Program-made: the position numbers and the translations under genes
Shown here: positions 51,377 to 63,905 of the stretch, one piece after another
Numbering within the stretch: the first letter of the stretch is position 1
How the letters are laid out: the number at the start of each line of letters is the position of its first letter
The notes under the pieces: model-generated
The model's input: the letters and a program-made list of their open reading frames with translations, nothing else
The model's database searches: none
Told to the model about the DNA's origin: nothing
Source of the DNA: Schlesneria sp.
Lineage (GTDB): Bacteria > Planctomycetota > Planctomycetia > Planctomycetales > Planctomycetaceae
NCBI GenBank assembly: GCA_028291515.1
Contig: JAQGHU010000074.1
Span: 124,001 to 188,000 of the forward strand
Length of the DNA stretch: 64,000 nucleotides
Direction: 5' to 3'

Positions 51377-51653
51377 GGACGGGCCTTTGAGCACTGGTCG
51401 GAAGACCGAAATCTGTGCCTGCTCAGACTGTTTAACTGATTGAACGGCAGTTCCTTGGCCGGTCACACGCGATCTTGATAGAGTGTCGGCCTTGGAATGT
51501 TTGAGAAGTATCCCGACGAACCGCTGGATGTGCAAGCCGATCCCGTTGAGACGGACGTGCAACCTGATCAGTGCCGTGTGAACGGAAAGAACTGCCACTT
51601 CTGGATGATATCGCTGGCAATGCTCTGACCGTCAGTTACGTAGAAAGCCTCTC

Positions 51654-51953
51654 GTGGAATCGCGGTTCACCGTCACGTTCTTTCGTGCCACTGAGGGCCG
51701 CATGGGGGCACCCTCTTTCTCGGAAATTGAACCACCGGTCGCTGGTGAATCGGCGAAGATCCTGTCGAAGGCCGAGATTTTGGCCACCTGGGACCGAGTC
51801 AAATACCAGTATCCGCAGCAAATCATCGTTGTCACGGATGGCAAGATCATCGCGTGCTCGACGTTCGCGGTGACAGTCCCTCGTGAACTGGTCTGGCTCT
51901 ACGATTCTGCTCAAGATCGGCTGGATGCGAAAATTGCGCATCTGAAACAGTGA
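51654..51953 (+). CDS. Small hypothetical protein
   Basis: A 99-residue frame starting with GTG, reading as an alpha/beta protein (ILATWDRVKYQYPQQIIVVTDGKIIACSTFAV, ELVWLYDSAQDRLDAKIAHL). There is no TM or signal segment. The ribosome site is weak (GAAAG). The composition looks coding, yet a minus-strand frame covers the same DNA, so certainty is limited. Confidence 0.45.
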   Translation: MESRFTVTFFRATEGRMGAPSFSEIEPPVAGESAKILSKAEILATWDRVKYQYPQQIIVVTDGKIIACSTFAVTVPRELVWLYDSAQDRLDAKIAHLKQ

Positions 51954-51996
51954 CGGCGTTTGAGGAAGTCTCTCAGCCCTGCCAACTAGATTCGCG

Positions 51997-52323
51997 TCAT
52001 GTGCTCGGTTGCTCACGAAAATTGACTTGACGTTCAATAGTCGGCAGCGGCATTACGCCACCTAGATTTACGAATAGCTTCCGAGTGCCGCCGAAATCGA
52101 TCACCAGTTGCGTTGCCTTGAGTTCGACGCGTTTACCGTCGGGCAGGGTAACGGAAAGAGCGAGCGTTGGATTTTTCGGCATCACATTCATCTTGTCGGA
52201 CTCGACCTGATAAGAATCCTCGCCGGAAGTTGCCGCTTCGGTGTCGCTCACGACAGCGAGAGAAGCGACTGCCGTGGCCGCAATCAACGCTTCTCGACGA
52301 GACATGATTGATTGATCACTCAT
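51997..52323 (-). CDS. Small Tat-exported hypothetical protein
   Basis: A 108-residue protein with a Tat-like signal (MSRREALIAATAVASLAVVSDTEA) and a short beta-rich body (LALSVTLPDGKRVELKATQLVIDFGGTRKLFVNLGG). ATG 52323 has AGGA 8 nt upstream; the next ATG, six codons on, is also possible. No known domain. The body may hold a folded beta unit only. Confidence 0.6.
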   Translation of the reverse strand: MSDQSIMSRREALIAATAVASLAVVSDTEAATSGEDSYQVESDKMNVMPKNPTLALSVTLPDGKRVELKATQLVIDFGGTRKLFVNLGGVMPLPTIERQVNFREQPST

Positions 52324-52417
52324 TCGCAGCATCCTGAATCGAGGGGACTTGGTCGATTTCGGCGCGATCCTATCCCAGCGCAGCAAATTCGCGAAGGTCT
52401 GTTTTCGGAGAAGTCGC

Positions 52418-52663
52418 CTAAGCCCCGAACTGCGCTTTCAAGAACGCATGAAACGTGCTGGGACCAAGCGGCAGGCCACTTGCGGCTTCCCAGACGGCAA
52501 TCTCGGCTTCGCCGAACTCGCGGAGATTCACGGGCGAGGCATTCTCCGACTTGAGCAATGTGCAAACGAAAATTGTCGCACTTCGATCGACCAGGCTGCG
52601 TCCAACGACCTTTTGGTCGCCATTCACGCGATTGACGGACGTGATCTTTAAACTGCGTGACAT
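52418..52663 (-). CDS. Small hypothetical protein
   Basis: An 81-residue frame (SLKITSVNRVNGDQKVVGRSLVDRSATIFVCTLLKSENASPVNLREF) with protein-like composition but no good ribosome site and no known domain. It could be a fragment of a longer gene. It lies between the Tat-exported protein and the inositol-phosphate synthase. Confidence 0.35.
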   Translation of the reverse strand: MSRSLKITSVNRVNGDQKVVGRSLVDRSATIFVCTLLKSENASPVNLREFGEAEIAVWEAASGLPLGPSTFHAFLKAQFGA

Positions 52664-52765
52664 GAGGCATCCGAGGAAGGTAGAAGCAGCAATGACTGCT
52701 GCAGACTACCTGAACTCAGTCCGAAAAACCCAACTGGGCGCAGAATAGGATCGCGTGAGTCGAAG

Positions 52766-53977
52766 TTATTCCTTCGCGACCGTCTCCACCCAGTGCATTA
52801 ACTGCTGGAACTGGTATGCAAACGTCGGTTCGTCGCTGCCCATGGGGCTCTTGAAGAAGGAGGCGAGGTGGGACATGACTCCTGCTTTGCCTCGGCGGGC
52901 TTCGCGTTCGGTGAGGCGGATGAGGTCGATGACGAGTGGGGCGGCGAGCAGGGAATCGCAGCCTTGCCAGATGAACTGCAGCACCATGGGCGTCCCCAGG
53001 AAGCCTTGGAAGTGGATGTGATCCCAAGCCGTTTTCCAGTCACCCAGCGATTCGATGTATTCGATTGAGACGAGTGACTGAGGCTTGTAGCCAAGGATCT
53101 CGGTGAGCAGGTGATCCTTCGATTTCACCTTGTTCGCTTTGTTGACGGGATCGTCGAGGACCTTACCGTCAAGGTTGCCGAAGATATTGTGGCCGACCCA
53201 GCTCATGACCTTGAGATTGCGGGCGGCGAACATCGGGGCCAGCACGGCTTTCATCAATGTTTCGCCAGTCTTGCCGTCTCGTCCGGCATGCACGACCTGC
53301 TGAGCGAGTGCGTACTCGTACAAGCCGGGGAGGTCGGAGCCGATCGAGGGGGTAAAGTTCACGAACGGGCAACCGGCCTGCATCGCCGCGATGGCGTAGA
53401 GCGTGCTGGCGGGAATCGGCGAGGCTCCCTTGGCTTGCAGTGAGCGTTGGATCTCGGCCCAACCCCAAGTGCGGATCTCATCCGGCGGTGGCGGTTCGGT
53501 CGAGGAAACATTGACGACGATCACGCGTTCGAGCTTTTCGCGAGTTTTGAATTCGCTGATGTCTTTGGCGAGCCGGTTCACGGCTTGAGCGGCGGTCTCT
53601 TTGCGAGTCTTCGCGGCAGCAGGACCAGCGAGCGAGTCGATTTTCGAACCGACGTTGACCAGTGTTCCGGGTCGCACATTCTTATCGAACTTCGCCAACT
53701 GCGAAGCGATGGACGATAGTGTCGCCGCGCTGAACACGTGCGATTTTTCGAGCAGCACTTGCGCTTCGGCGGCAAATGTGGTCTCGCGGATTTCGTGACC
53801 ACCGATGACGAGTTCATCCCAGCCGACGAGATCCAGCGCCGCAAACGGAGGCAACGCACTCACCAAGCCGTTGGTCTCGGTCAAACCCTTGCGCAATGCA
53901 CAGAGCCCAACGACGACTGTCGTCGCCACACCGCCCCAAGCTCCGACCAGCCAGACTCCGACCTTCCGCTTTGCCAT
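52766..53977 (-). CDS. Inositol-1-phosphate synthase family protein
   Basis: A 403-residue enzyme that converts glucose 6-phosphate to myo-inositol 1-phosphate using NAD. The Rossmann motif VGVWLVGAWGGVATTVVVG is at the N-terminus; VIVVNVSSTEPPPP, FVNFTPSIGSDLPGLYEYA, GKTGETLMKAVLAPMFAARNLKVMSWVGHNIFGNLDGKVL are the core conserved parts. ATG 53977 is preferred because GGAAGG precedes it; the earlier start at 54016 would add a Cys-rich tail. Inositol lipids or osmolytes would be downstream products. Confidence 0.92.
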   Translation of the reverse strand: MAKRKVGVWLVGAWGGVATTVVVGLCALRKGLTETNGLVSALPPFAALDLVGWDELVIGGHEIRETTFAAEAQVLLEKSHVFSAATLSSIASQLAKFDKNVRPGTLVNVGSKIDSLAGPAAAKTRKETAAQAVNRLAKDISEFKTREKLERVIVVNVSSTEPPPPDEIRTWGWAEIQRSLQAKGASPIPASTLYAIAAMQAGCPFVNFTPSIGSDLPGLYEYALAQQVVHAGRDGKTGETLMKAVLAPMFAARNLKVMSWVGHNIFGNLDGKVLDDPVNKANKVKSKDHLLTEILGYKPQSLVSIEYIESLGDWKTAWDHIHFQGFLGTPMVLQFIWQGCDSLLAAPLVIDLIRLTEREARRGKAGVMSHLASFFKSPMGSDEPTFAYQFQQLMHWVETVAKE

Positions 53978-54309
53978 CCTTCGCCTTCCACTGCTGCAAT
54001 TCGTGGTGCAATTCATCGAAAACTCGCGAACCCGCAGTCTAGCAGAGGCTGCAACTCATCGCGAGCGACTGATTCATGCTGTTTGGATCTGCCGATATGT
54101 GTCGTGATCAGGGTATGGTCCCTGCGGACCGGTCCGGACAAACAGAGAAATTCGATTGCAAGGGTCGCGAATTCTCCGCGAAGTTCAACGCCCCGAACCG
54201 AGCCGACTGCGGAAGATGAGACCTGCTCGGTTGCCAGCGGATCAAGCATCCGGCTAACGTACCTGCGTGATGGGAACAACTCGGCTATTACTCTCAGGAA
54301 ATCGTACTC
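53978..54309. other. 332-bp intergenic region between divergent genes
   Basis: Lies between inositol-phosphate synthase (minus) and the VOC gene (plus). It should hold both promoters; no clear promoter, hairpin or RNA could be identified. Confidence 0.4.
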
Positions 54310-54870
54310 ATGAAAAAAGCGACTCAACTGCTCGCGCTCGGCCTGGTCGTGGCTTTGGCCTTCACTTTGGGAGCCGCCGCCAATCAACAGACCGCATCTG
54401 AATCGCCGTTTGCAAACGAAGTTATTGATCTGGGAATGGTGGTCAGCGATCTCGACAAGTCGCTGAAATTCTACAAGGACGTGATCGGCTTTGAAGAAGT
54501 CGACGGCTTTAAGGTGCCGGGCCAGTTTGCACTCGATAGCGGCCTCGCCGACAAACATCTGCTAGACGTACACGTTCTGGTGCTGGGCAAAGATGAGAAG
54601 GCAACCAAGCTGAAACTGATGCAGTTTAAGACCGCGCCAGGGGCTCGCGTGGACAACACGTTCATTCATTCGTCGTACGGCTATCGCTATCTGACGATCG
54701 CCGTGAAAGACGTGAATGCGGCCGTCGCTCATGCAGAGAAGGCGGGAGCAAAGCCGATTGCCAAGTGTCCGGTTCCATTGCCAGAAGGCTTTCCCGACGG
54801 ATTGGCATTGGCCAACTATCGCGATCCAGACGGCAACCTGATCGAACTCGTCGGACCTTGGAAGAAATAA
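54310..54870 (+). CDS. Exported VOC-family (glyoxalase-like) protein
   Basis: A 186-residue protein with a signal peptide (LLALGLVVALAFTLGAAA) and one vicinal-oxygen-chelate domain: DLGMVVSDLDKSLKFYKDVIGFEEVDG, then RYLTIAVKDVNAAVAHAEKAGAKPIA and LANYRDPDGNLIELVGP, whose final Glu is a typical metal ligand. Most VOC proteins are cytosolic, so export is notable, though it is common in planctomycetes. It converges with the chaperone operon, with a shared terminator. Confidence 0.87.
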   Translation: MKKATQLLALGLVVALAFTLGAAANQQTASESPFANEVIDLGMVVSDLDKSLKFYKDVIGFEEVDGFKVPGQFALDSGLADKHLLDVHVLVLGKDEKATKLKLMQFKTAPGARVDNTFIHSSYGYRYLTIAVKDVNAAVAHAEKAGAKPIAKCPVPLPEGFPDGLALANYRDPDGNLIELVGPWKK

Positions 54871-54897
54871 AGAGCGAGCCGAAGCCATTCAAAAACC

Positions 54898-54927
54898 ATG
54901 CCGCCGACTTCGATAAGTCGGCGGCAT
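54898..54927 (-). terminator. Terminator of the chaperone operon
   Basis: A perfect 13-bp stem (ATGCCGCCGACTT 54898-54910 with AAGTCGGCGGCAT 54915-54927) and a 4-nt loop. On the minus strand it is followed by GGTTTTTG. It sits between convergent genes and may serve both. Confidence 0.75.
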
Positions 54928-54960
54928 TGGAAAACGATCGTTGAAGAGCCGGACTGACTC

Positions 54961-55254
54961 TCAGTCCGACTTCTTGGACGAGCTATCAGAGCCCTTCGAT
55001 CCCGAATCTGGCTTGGGAGCAGAATCACTGGAGGGAGCCTTGTCCGCTTCGGCGGATTTCTTGTAGGCATCGCTGCGGTAGTCGGTCAGATAGAAACCTG
55101 ATCCTTTGAAGATCAATCCCGCTCCGCCGCCGATCAGTCGCCGGGCCTTCTTCTTGCCGCAACTGGGGCATTTCTTCGTCGGTTCGGCCTTGATGGACTT
55201 GAACTCTTCCCACGTATGTTCGCAGGCGTCACATTTGTAATCGTAAGTGGGCAT
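54961..55254 (-). CDS. FmdB-type zinc-ribbon protein
   Basis: A 97-residue protein: an FmdB/CxxC-CxxC-SSSS zinc ribbon at the start (MPTYDYKCDACEHTWEEF, KKCPSCGKKKARRLIGGG) and a low-complexity Ser/Lys/Asp tail (SSDSAPKPDSGSKGSDSSS). FYLTDYRSDAY is conserved in the family. Role unknown; it sits last in the groEL-dnaJ-grpE run, suggesting a folding link. Confidence 0.88.
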   Translation of the reverse strand: MPTYDYKCDACEHTWEEFKSIKAEPTKKCPSCGKKKARRLIGGGAGLIFKGSGFYLTDYRSDAYKKSAEADKAPSSDSAPKPDSGSKGSDSSSKKSD

Positions 55255-55291
55255 GGCAGTGGGTCGGATCTGGAGGAATGAAAAGGATCGA

Positions 55292-55822
55292 CTATTCGGC
55301 TTTGGCGACAATCACTTTGCTGGGCCGGACGACTCGGTCATGTAGCATGTAGCCTCGCTCGACATCATGCAACACCGTCATCGGTGGATGCTCGGCCGAA
55401 GGCATTTGCGAAATCGCTTCGTGCATGTTGGGATCGAATGGCAGTCCGACGGCTGGAATCGACTTCGCGCCGAAGCCATTGAGGGCCGTTTCCAGTTGCT
55501 TGACGGTTAACTGGATCCCCTTGATCAGTTCGTCCGTGTTCTTCGAAATTGCGGCGGCTTGAAGAGCACGGTCGAAGCCATCAAACGCGGGCAGCAGTGA
55601 CTTGAGCATGGGCATCGCCGCGTATTTGCGATCTTCTTCCATCTCACGCTGGACGCGTCGTCGGTAATTATCGAGATCCGCGAGGGCTCGGGCCCACTTG
55701 TCCTTGAACTGATCGCGTTCGACGAGCGCGGCATTCAGTTGCTCTTCCAAGGTCAGCGTCTCTTCGTTCGAGTCACCCAACGGCTCGGCATTGTCATCGC
55801 CAGCAGCAGATTGTTTCGTCAT
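55292..55822 (-). CDS. grpE: Nucleotide exchange factor GrpE
   Basis: A 176-residue GrpE that releases ADP from DnaK. A long N-terminal coiled coil (EEQLNAALVERDQFKDKWARALADLDNYRRRVQREMEE) precedes the beta-wing with AVGLPFDPNMHEAISQMPS and VLHDVERGYMLHDRVVRPSKVIVAK. It is preceded by AAGGTG. Lies between dnaJ (56 bp away) and the zinc-ribbon gene. No dnaK is present in the window. Confidence 0.96.
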   Translation of the reverse strand: MTKQSAAGDDNAEPLGDSNEETLTLEEQLNAALVERDQFKDKWARALADLDNYRRRVQREMEEDRKYAAMPMLKSLLPAFDGFDRALQAAAISKNTDELIKGIQLTVKQLETALNGFGAKSIPAVGLPFDPNMHEAISQMPSAEHPPMTVLHDVERGYMLHDRVVRPSKVIVAKAE

Positions 55823-55878
55823 CGTTTCACCTTGCTATTAATCAGCGACGGCAAGCGTCGCATGCATTACCAACGGAT

Positions 55879-57027
55879 CTATTCAGCTTCTTCTGCAGCC
55901 CCGAAAAACTCTTTCACAGATTCGAAGAACGTCTTCCGGTGAGCACTCACATGCTTCTCGTCGATCTCGGCGAGTTGCCGCAGTAGCTCTTCTTGTTTCT
56001 TGGTCGTCTTCTTGGGTACTTCGACATGGAACTGGACATGCAGATCACCGCGAGGGCCACCATGCGGGTCGGGCATCCCCTGGCCGCGTAATCGCAGGAT
56101 TTCGCCCGGTTGCGTCCCGGCAGCGACGGTGAGTCGATGCTTTCCGGTCAGAATCGGGATGTCCATTTCGGTGCCAAGGGCCGCTTGCGAAAAGGTGATC
56201 GGCACCTGACAAGTCAAATGGCGTCCATCTCGTTCAAAAAGTGTATGCGGCTTGACGTGAATTTCGACCAGCAAATCTCCCGCAGGGCCACCGTGTTCGC
56301 CTGCTTCTCCTTCGCCTCGCAGGCACAGTTGCATGCCGTTGTCGACGCCTGCAGGTACCTTGATCGTGATCTTCGAGGTGCGCGCGACAAATCGCGACCC
56401 GCGACAATCGGTGCATTTTTCACGCACGATTTGTCCCACGCCACGGCACGCTGGACAGGTGGTCTGCACGCGGAAAAATCCCTGCGACTGTACGACCTGT
56501 CCGCGCCCGCCACAGTAGTCGCATTGTTGCGGCTTCGTTCCTGGCTTGGCACCCGTTCCGACGCAGGTGACGCAGGTCACGTGCTTTTCGATCTCCATAT
56601 CGCGCGAACAACCAACAGCGGCATCGAGTAGTTCGATGGTGAGCGATGTCTGCAGACTGGCTCCGCGACGAGCACGGCTTGCGCCACCACCTCGTCGACC
56701 GCCGCCACCACCACCAAAGAAGTCGCCGAACATCTCGCCAAAGGCATCCATGATGTCGCTGGCTTCACCGAAGCCAGCGCCGGCACCGCCTCCCATCCCT
56801 TCGACACCGGCATGTCCGAAGCGATCGTAGCGCGCTTTCTTTTCGGCGTTGCTGAGGACATCGAATGCCTCGGCCGCTTCCTTAAAAGCTTCGATGGCAG
56901 CTTCATCACCTGGATTGCGGTCGGGGTGGTGCTTGGCAGCCAGCTTCCGATAGGCCCGCTTGATCTCATCGTCTGAGGCCGTTTTTTCGACCATCAGAAC
57001 TATGTAATAGTCTCGCTTCGTCGCCAT
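55879..57027 (-). CDS. dnaJ: Chaperone protein DnaJ
   Basis: A 382-residue type I J-protein. The J-domain has HPD at 34-36 (KHHPDRNPGD), a Gly-rich linker (about 75-115), four zinc-binding repeats (CVTCVGTG, CDYCGGRG, CPACRGVG, CTDCRGSR) and the C-terminal substrate domain (VPAGVDNGMQLCLRGEGEAGEHGG). Oddly, helix I reads DYYIVLMVEKTA instead of the near-universal DYYEVLGVxxxA (Gly to Met). ATG 57027 has GGAG upstream. Confidence 0.95.
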   Translation of the reverse strand: MATKRDYYIVLMVEKTASDDEIKRAYRKLAAKHHPDRNPGDEAAIEAFKEAAEAFDVLSNAEKKARYDRFGHAGVEGMGGGAGAGFGEASDIMDAFGEMFGDFFGGGGGGRRGGGASRARRGASLQTSLTIELLDAAVGCSRDMEIEKHVTCVTCVGTGAKPGTKPQQCDYCGGRGQVVQSQGFFRVQTTCPACRGVGQIVREKCTDCRGSRFVARTSKITIKVPAGVDNGMQLCLRGEGEAGEHGGPAGDLLVEIHVKPHTLFERDGRHLTCQVPITFSQAALGTEMDIPILTGKHRLTVAAGTQPGEILRLRGQGMPDPHGGPRGDLHVQFHVEVPKKTTKKQEELLRQLAEIDEKHVSAHRKTFFESVKEFFGAAEEAE

Positions 57028-57211
57028 CACGGCTCCGCTCCCGCGCAATTCTTTGCTGCGGACGCTGGCAGCATCCGCAATCCAATCCATGATCTCAGTC
57101 GATTTGAAGGAAAGGGCTTCCTCTCGGACGACCCCACCTTCTCACTACTACAAGTCTACGTTTCCAATCAACGCCAGCGGCGTCTGACTGGACCTCCCGA
57201 TAGACAACGAA

Positions 57212-57233
57212 CCGCCGAGGAAAACCTCGGCGG
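57212..57233 (-). terminator. Intercistronic hairpin between groEL (distal copy) and dnaJ
   Basis: CCGCCGAGG (57212-57220) pairs CCTCGGCGG (57225-57233) with an AAAA loop. On the minus strand it is followed by TTCGTTGTC, weakly T-rich. Located 60-80 bp after the groEL stop, it may be a partial terminator that lowers dnaJ-grpE expression. Confidence 0.55.
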
Positions 57234-57292
57234 CTCGATTGATGCACTTCTCGACCGTGGATGAAGACTAAATCTTCTGGCCACGCTGGTGT

Positions 57293-58909
57293 TTAGCGAA
57301 CCGCCCCTTCGACCTTCGCCCGGGGCTTGCCATCGGTTTCGTCGCTACGAGTGACCAGCACCGATGTCGTCAACATCAGGCCAGCGATCGAAGCGGCGTT
57401 CCGCAGGGCACTCTTCACAACCTTGGCTGGATCAATGATACCGGCCTTGTACATATCGGTGTACTTGCCGGCATTGGCATCGTAACCCTGGTTCGTTGGC
57501 AGGTTGCGAACTTCATCGGCAACCACGCTGCCATCCAGACCGCAATTGTTGACGATCTGACGAATCGGGCCTTCCAAAGCCTTCACGACGATTTGCACGC
57601 CGATCTTTTCATCGCCCTTGGCCTTCACTTCGCTGACGGCTGCGATTGCTCGCATCAGAGCGACACCACCACCTGGGAGAATTCCTTCTTCCACAGCAGC
57701 ACGTGTCGCATGCAAGGCGTCTTCCATACGAGCCTTGGTCTGCTTCATTTCGGCTTCGGTCGCAGCACCGACGGAGATGATTGCCACGCCACCGGTCAGC
57801 TTGGCCAATCGTTCCTGGAACTTTTCGCGATCGTACTGGCTTTCGGTCTGCTCGATCTGGCGACGGACCTGATCGACGCGAGCCTTGATTTCCTTGGCGT
57901 CGCCGGCACCTTCAATGATCGTGCAGGCGTCCTTGGTGACTTCAATCTTCTTGGCGCGGCCCAACTGGTTCAGTTCAACCGTGTCGAGCTTGATGCCCAA
58001 GTCTTCGGAAATCAGCGTTCCACCGGTCAAAGTGGCCATGTCGCCCAGCATCGCCTTACGACGATCGCCGAAGCCTGGAGCCTTGACTGCACAGATTTGC
58101 AGGACGCCACGGAGCTTGTTGACGACCAGAGCCGTCAAGGCTTCGCCGTCAACGTCTTCGGCAACGATCAGCAATGGCTTGCTGCGTTGAGCGACCTTTT
58201 CCAGAATCGGCACCAATTCTCGCAGGCTCGAGACTTTCTTCTCGAACAGCAGAATGTAGCAGTCTTCCAGAATGACCTTCATCTCTTCGGGATTGGTCAC
58301 GAAGTAAGGGGAAATGTAACCCTTATCGAACTGCATCCCTTCGGCCAGGGTCAACGTCGTGTCGTTGCCCTTACCTTCTTCGACGGTGATCACGCCATCG
58401 CGTCCGACCTTTTCCATCGCATCAGCGATCAGGTCGCCAATGGTGCGGTCGCTGTTGGCGGAGATCGAGCCGACTTGAGCGATTTCTTCCTTGGAAGAAA
58501 CCGGCTTGGCCATCTTCTCCAGGAATTCGATTGCGGCGTCAACAGCCTTATCGATCCCACGGCGAACGATGGTCGGATTGGCTCCCAGTGTCAGGCTGCG
58601 AAGCCCTTCCTGATAGATTGAGCGAGCGAGCACGGTCGCGGTTGTCGTTCCATCGCCAGCGGTATCGCTGGTCTTGGAGGCGACTTCGTTAACCAGCTTC
58701 GCACCCATGTTCTCGTATGGGTCGTCGAGTTCCACTTCCTTCGAGACGGTGACACCGTCTTTGGTCACGACGGGGTTACCGAACGACTTGTCGATGATCA
58801 CATTTCGACCGGTCGGACCCATCGTCACGGCGACTGCTTGGGCCAGCGTTTCCACGCCCTTCTGCAGCTTGAGGCGGGCTCGATCATCGAACAATAGTTG
58901 CTTAGCCAC
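57293..58909 (-). CDS. groEL: Chaperonin GroEL, distal copy without GGM tail
   Basis: A 538-residue Gro[25 protein letters not shown], ATPase motif [11 protein letters not shown], apical domain ([20 protein letters not shown]), and [15 protein letters not shown]. The C-terminus ends in [11 protein letters not shown], lacking the Gly-Gly-Met tail that lines the cavity. GTG start with AGGAG upstream. Second groEL of the cluster, following groES; probably a paralogue with special clients. Confidence 0.97.
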   Translation of the reverse strand: MAKQLLFDDRARLKLQKGVETLAQAVAVTMGPTGRNVIIDKSFGNPVVTKDGVTVSKEVELDDPYENMGAKLVNEVASKTSDTAGDGTTTATVLARSIYQEGLRSLTLGANPTIVRRGIDKAVDAAIEFLEKMAKPVSSKEEIAQVGSISANSDRTIGDLIADAMEKVGRDGVITVEEGKGNDTTLTLAEGMQFDKGYISPYFVTNPEEMKVILEDCYILLFEKKVSSLRELVPILEKVAQRSKPLLIVAEDVDGEALTALVVNKLRGVLQICAVKAPGFGDRRKAMLGDMATLTGGTLISEDLGIKLDTVELNQLGRAKKIEVTKDACTIIEGAGDAKEIKARVDQVRRQIEQTESQYDREKFQERLAKLTGGVAIISVGAATEAEMKQTKARMEDALHATRAAVEEGILPGGGVALMRAIAAVSEVKAKGDEKIGVQIVVKALEGPIRQIVNNCGLDGSVVADEVRNLPTNQGYDANAGKYTDMYKAGIIDPAKVVKSALRNAASIAGLMLTTSVLVTRSDETDGKPRAKVEGAVR

Positions 58910-58947
58910 GACAGGGCTCCTGTGGAGAAACGAATGGATTGTGGTTA

Positions 58948-58979
58948 GGAAGCAGTGGATCGCGGAAGGATCTGCTTCC
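58948..58979 (-). other. Intercistronic hairpin between groES and groEL
   Basis: GGAAGCAG (58948-58955) and CTGCTTCC (58972-58979), 8-bp stem. A smaller GGGCAC/GTGCCC pair follows at about 59000. No T-run; probably an mRNA processing or stability structure. Confidence 0.45.
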
Positions 58980-59038
58980 GCACCACATCCGCGGCAACGG
59001 GCACATCTCCAGACGTGCCCGAACCGCCTCTAGACCAA

Positions 59039-59329
59039 TTAGGCAGTCACTTTGGCCAGGATGTCCGATTCACGCAGAATCTTGACTTCCTTCTTGTCGA
59101 TTTCAATTTCCGTCCCGCCGTACTTCGCAAACAGGACTTCGTCGCCAACCTTGACGGCGATTGGGCAGCGTTCGCCGCTATCCAGCAAACGGCCTGGGCC
59201 AACAGCGAGAACCTTGCCACGTTGTGGCTTTTCTTTCGCAGCATCGGGCAGAACGATCCCGCCAGCGGTCTTCTCTTCGGCGGTCAGCGGTTCGATCACG
59301 ACGCGGTCGTCGAGAGGCTTGAGGTTCAT
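59039..59329 (-). CDS. groES: Co-chaperonin GroES
   Basis: A 96-residue Gro[36 protein letters not shown] with the mobile loop, then VLAVGPGR and [14 protein letters not shown]. It caps GroEL rings. ATG 59329 has AAGGAG 7 nt upstream. It lies between two groEL genes, an uncommon order (groES usually precedes a single groEL). Confidence 0.97.
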   Translation of the reverse strand: MNLKPLDDRVVIEPLTAEEKTAGGIVLPDAAKEKPQRGKVLAVGPGRLLDSGERCPIAVKVGDEVLFAKYGGTEIEIDKKEVKILRESDILAKVTA

Positions 59330-59379
59330 GCAGTCACTCCTTGGTTATGATTTAGCGTTAGCTGTCTAAGTGTTGGAGA

Positions 59380-59399
59380 GGGCCTCCATTCAGAGGCCC
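59380..59399 (-). other. Hairpin between groEL (proximal copy) and groES
   Basis: GGGCCTC (59380-59386) pairs GAGGCCC (59393-59399) with a 6-nt loop. Not followed by T-rich DNA; may set the ratio of the two products. Confidence 0.45.
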
Positions 59400-59441
59400 A
59401 ACCGGAATTTGCCGTGAGGTCTGGATTCTGGAACGAGCGGA

Positions 59442-62452
<3,011 letters not shown>

Positions 62453-63394
62453 ATGCTGCCGGATCAATTCACCAGACGCGGCTTTCTGCACGCGGCCGGC
62501 GCCATGGCATTGTCGGCGGCGGCATCCGCGGCTCCGTCGCTGCCGGCGAAAATCGGATTTGGCTTCAGCCTGTATGGCATGAAGTCGCTGAAGGTCGTCC
62601 AAGCTTTACGAGTATGTGCCGATATCGGGTACAGCAGCGTTGAACTGGCGTGCCTGAAGGATTGGCCTTGCGCTCCCGAGTTGTTGCACAAGCCAGAGCG
62701 AACCGCCTTGCGAGCCGAACTTGAAGGGCTGGCACTGGATCTTCCCTGCTTGATGGAAAACCTGACGCTGCTTGCTCCTGACGAGCAACATCGAACCAAC
62801 CTCGAACGCCTCAAGAATGTCTGCCAGTTGGGGCACGATCTTTCGCCCGATGCCCCGCCAATCGTCGAGACGGTACTTGGCGGGAAACCCGATCAATGGG
62901 ACACAGTCCGCGAGCAAGTAGTCGTGAAGCTGCGCGATTGGGAAAAGGTGGCCGCGTCACAGCAGACAGTCGTCGCAATTAAGGCTCATGTCTTCGGTGC
63001 TCTGCATACCCCGCAAGACGCCAAATGGCTGGTGCAACAGGTTGGCAGCCCCTGGATTCGCCTGGTTTATGACTACAGCCATTTCCAGCGACAGCACCTC
63101 ACCTTGAAAGAGTCACTGGAGACGATGTTGCCTGAGACGGCATTTGTGCATGTCAAAGATAACCTGACGGCAGACGGCAAGACCGAGTTCGTCCTGCCAG
63201 GAGATGCCGGGGACATTGACTACACGGAATACCTGAAACAGCTGCGCGATGCAGGATACCGTGGGGCTCTCGTTGTCGAAGTGAGCGGCCAGGTATCGAA
63301 CAAGCCGGGTTATGACCCGATTGTTGCGGCAAAACGCTGCTACAAGAATCTTCAGCCTGCGTTCGTGAAGGCTGGGTTGCGCGTCGAGGCGTAA
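62453..63394 (+). CDS. Tat-exported sugar phosphate isomerase/epimerase-like protein
   Basis: A 313-residue protein with a Tat signal (FTRRGFLHAAGAMALSAAASAA) and a TIM barrel of the xylose-isomerase-like AP-endonuclease-2 type: IGYSSVELACLKDW, WIRLVYDYSHFQ, AFVHVKDN, YRGALVVEVSGQV, with Glu, Asp, His and Glu positions fit for metal binding. Substrate unknown. ATG 62453 has AAGGAG 6 nt upstream; the frame opens at 62378 but has no site there. Confidence 0.88.
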   Translation: MLPDQFTRRGFLHAAGAMALSAAASAAPSLPAKIGFGFSLYGMKSLKVVQALRVCADIGYSSVELACLKDWPCAPELLHKPERTALRAELEGLALDLPCLMENLTLLAPDEQHRTNLERLKNVCQLGHDLSPDAPPIVETVLGGKPDQWDTVREQVVVKLRDWEKVAASQQTVVAIKAHVFGALHTPQDAKWLVQQVGSPWIRLVYDYSHFQRQHLTLKESLETMLPETAFVHVKDNLTADGKTEFVLPGDAGDIDYTEYLKQLRDAGYRGALVVEVSGQVSNKPGYDPIVAAKRCYKNLQPAFVKAGLRVEA

Positions 63395-63472
63395 GCGAGT
63401 TCGGTTGCCATAAATCGGAATCGAACGAGGGATTCTCAAGTCGAGTGGATTCCGGTTCGGAAAGTCTTGAAC

Positions 63473-63805
63473 ATGCCAACAAAAGGAACAGCAGAGTTGG
63501 TCCCTGAAGGTAACGCGTTGATACTCTTTTTGTTTGAGGAAGCAACAAGTCGGTTATTAGAACGGGAGATCGTACTGACGTACGAGGCACCAGTCGTTGA
63601 GTGGCTAATAGAACAGTCAGATTGGAGGGAATCCCTAAATCCAATTAGAACGTTGGACGGATTCTGGCATGAGAAAGTTGCCAAAGTGATCGAAGAAATG
63701 TTGTTGAACGGGAGGCTCCACCAACAACAATCGCTCGCAGTTGCCCTCGAAAAATCGCCGAGCGGCAAGATACTGCAATACACGGTTACTGATCTTTCGA
63801 ACTAG
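63473..63805 (+). CDS. Small hypothetical protein
   Basis: A 110-residue protein (MPTKGTAELVPEGNALILFLFEEATSRLLEREIVLTYEAPVVEWLIEQ) with mixed alpha/beta composition and no known domain or signal. GGAAAG lies 9 nt before ATG 63473. GC is lower than in neighbouring genes, which hints at recent gain, and it sits close to the palindrome cluster at the window end. Confidence 0.5.
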   Translation: MPTKGTAELVPEGNALILFLFEEATSRLLEREIVLTYEAPVVEWLIEQSDWRESLNPIRTLDGFWHEKVAKVIEEMLLNGRLHQQQSLAVALEKSPSGKILQYTVTDLSN

Positions 63806-63905
63806 CGAGTTTGGCATTGATACGAGAGTATCCCATTGACTCTGAAGATAACTACACATCTCTGATCTGATGCATTCGTTTTGGAATTCGTTGGTCTCTG
63901 TCATG

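Noticed and set aside
57593-58621. 342-codon open frame antisense to the distal groEL
   Set aside because: Same artefact; the sense strand has a full GroEL.
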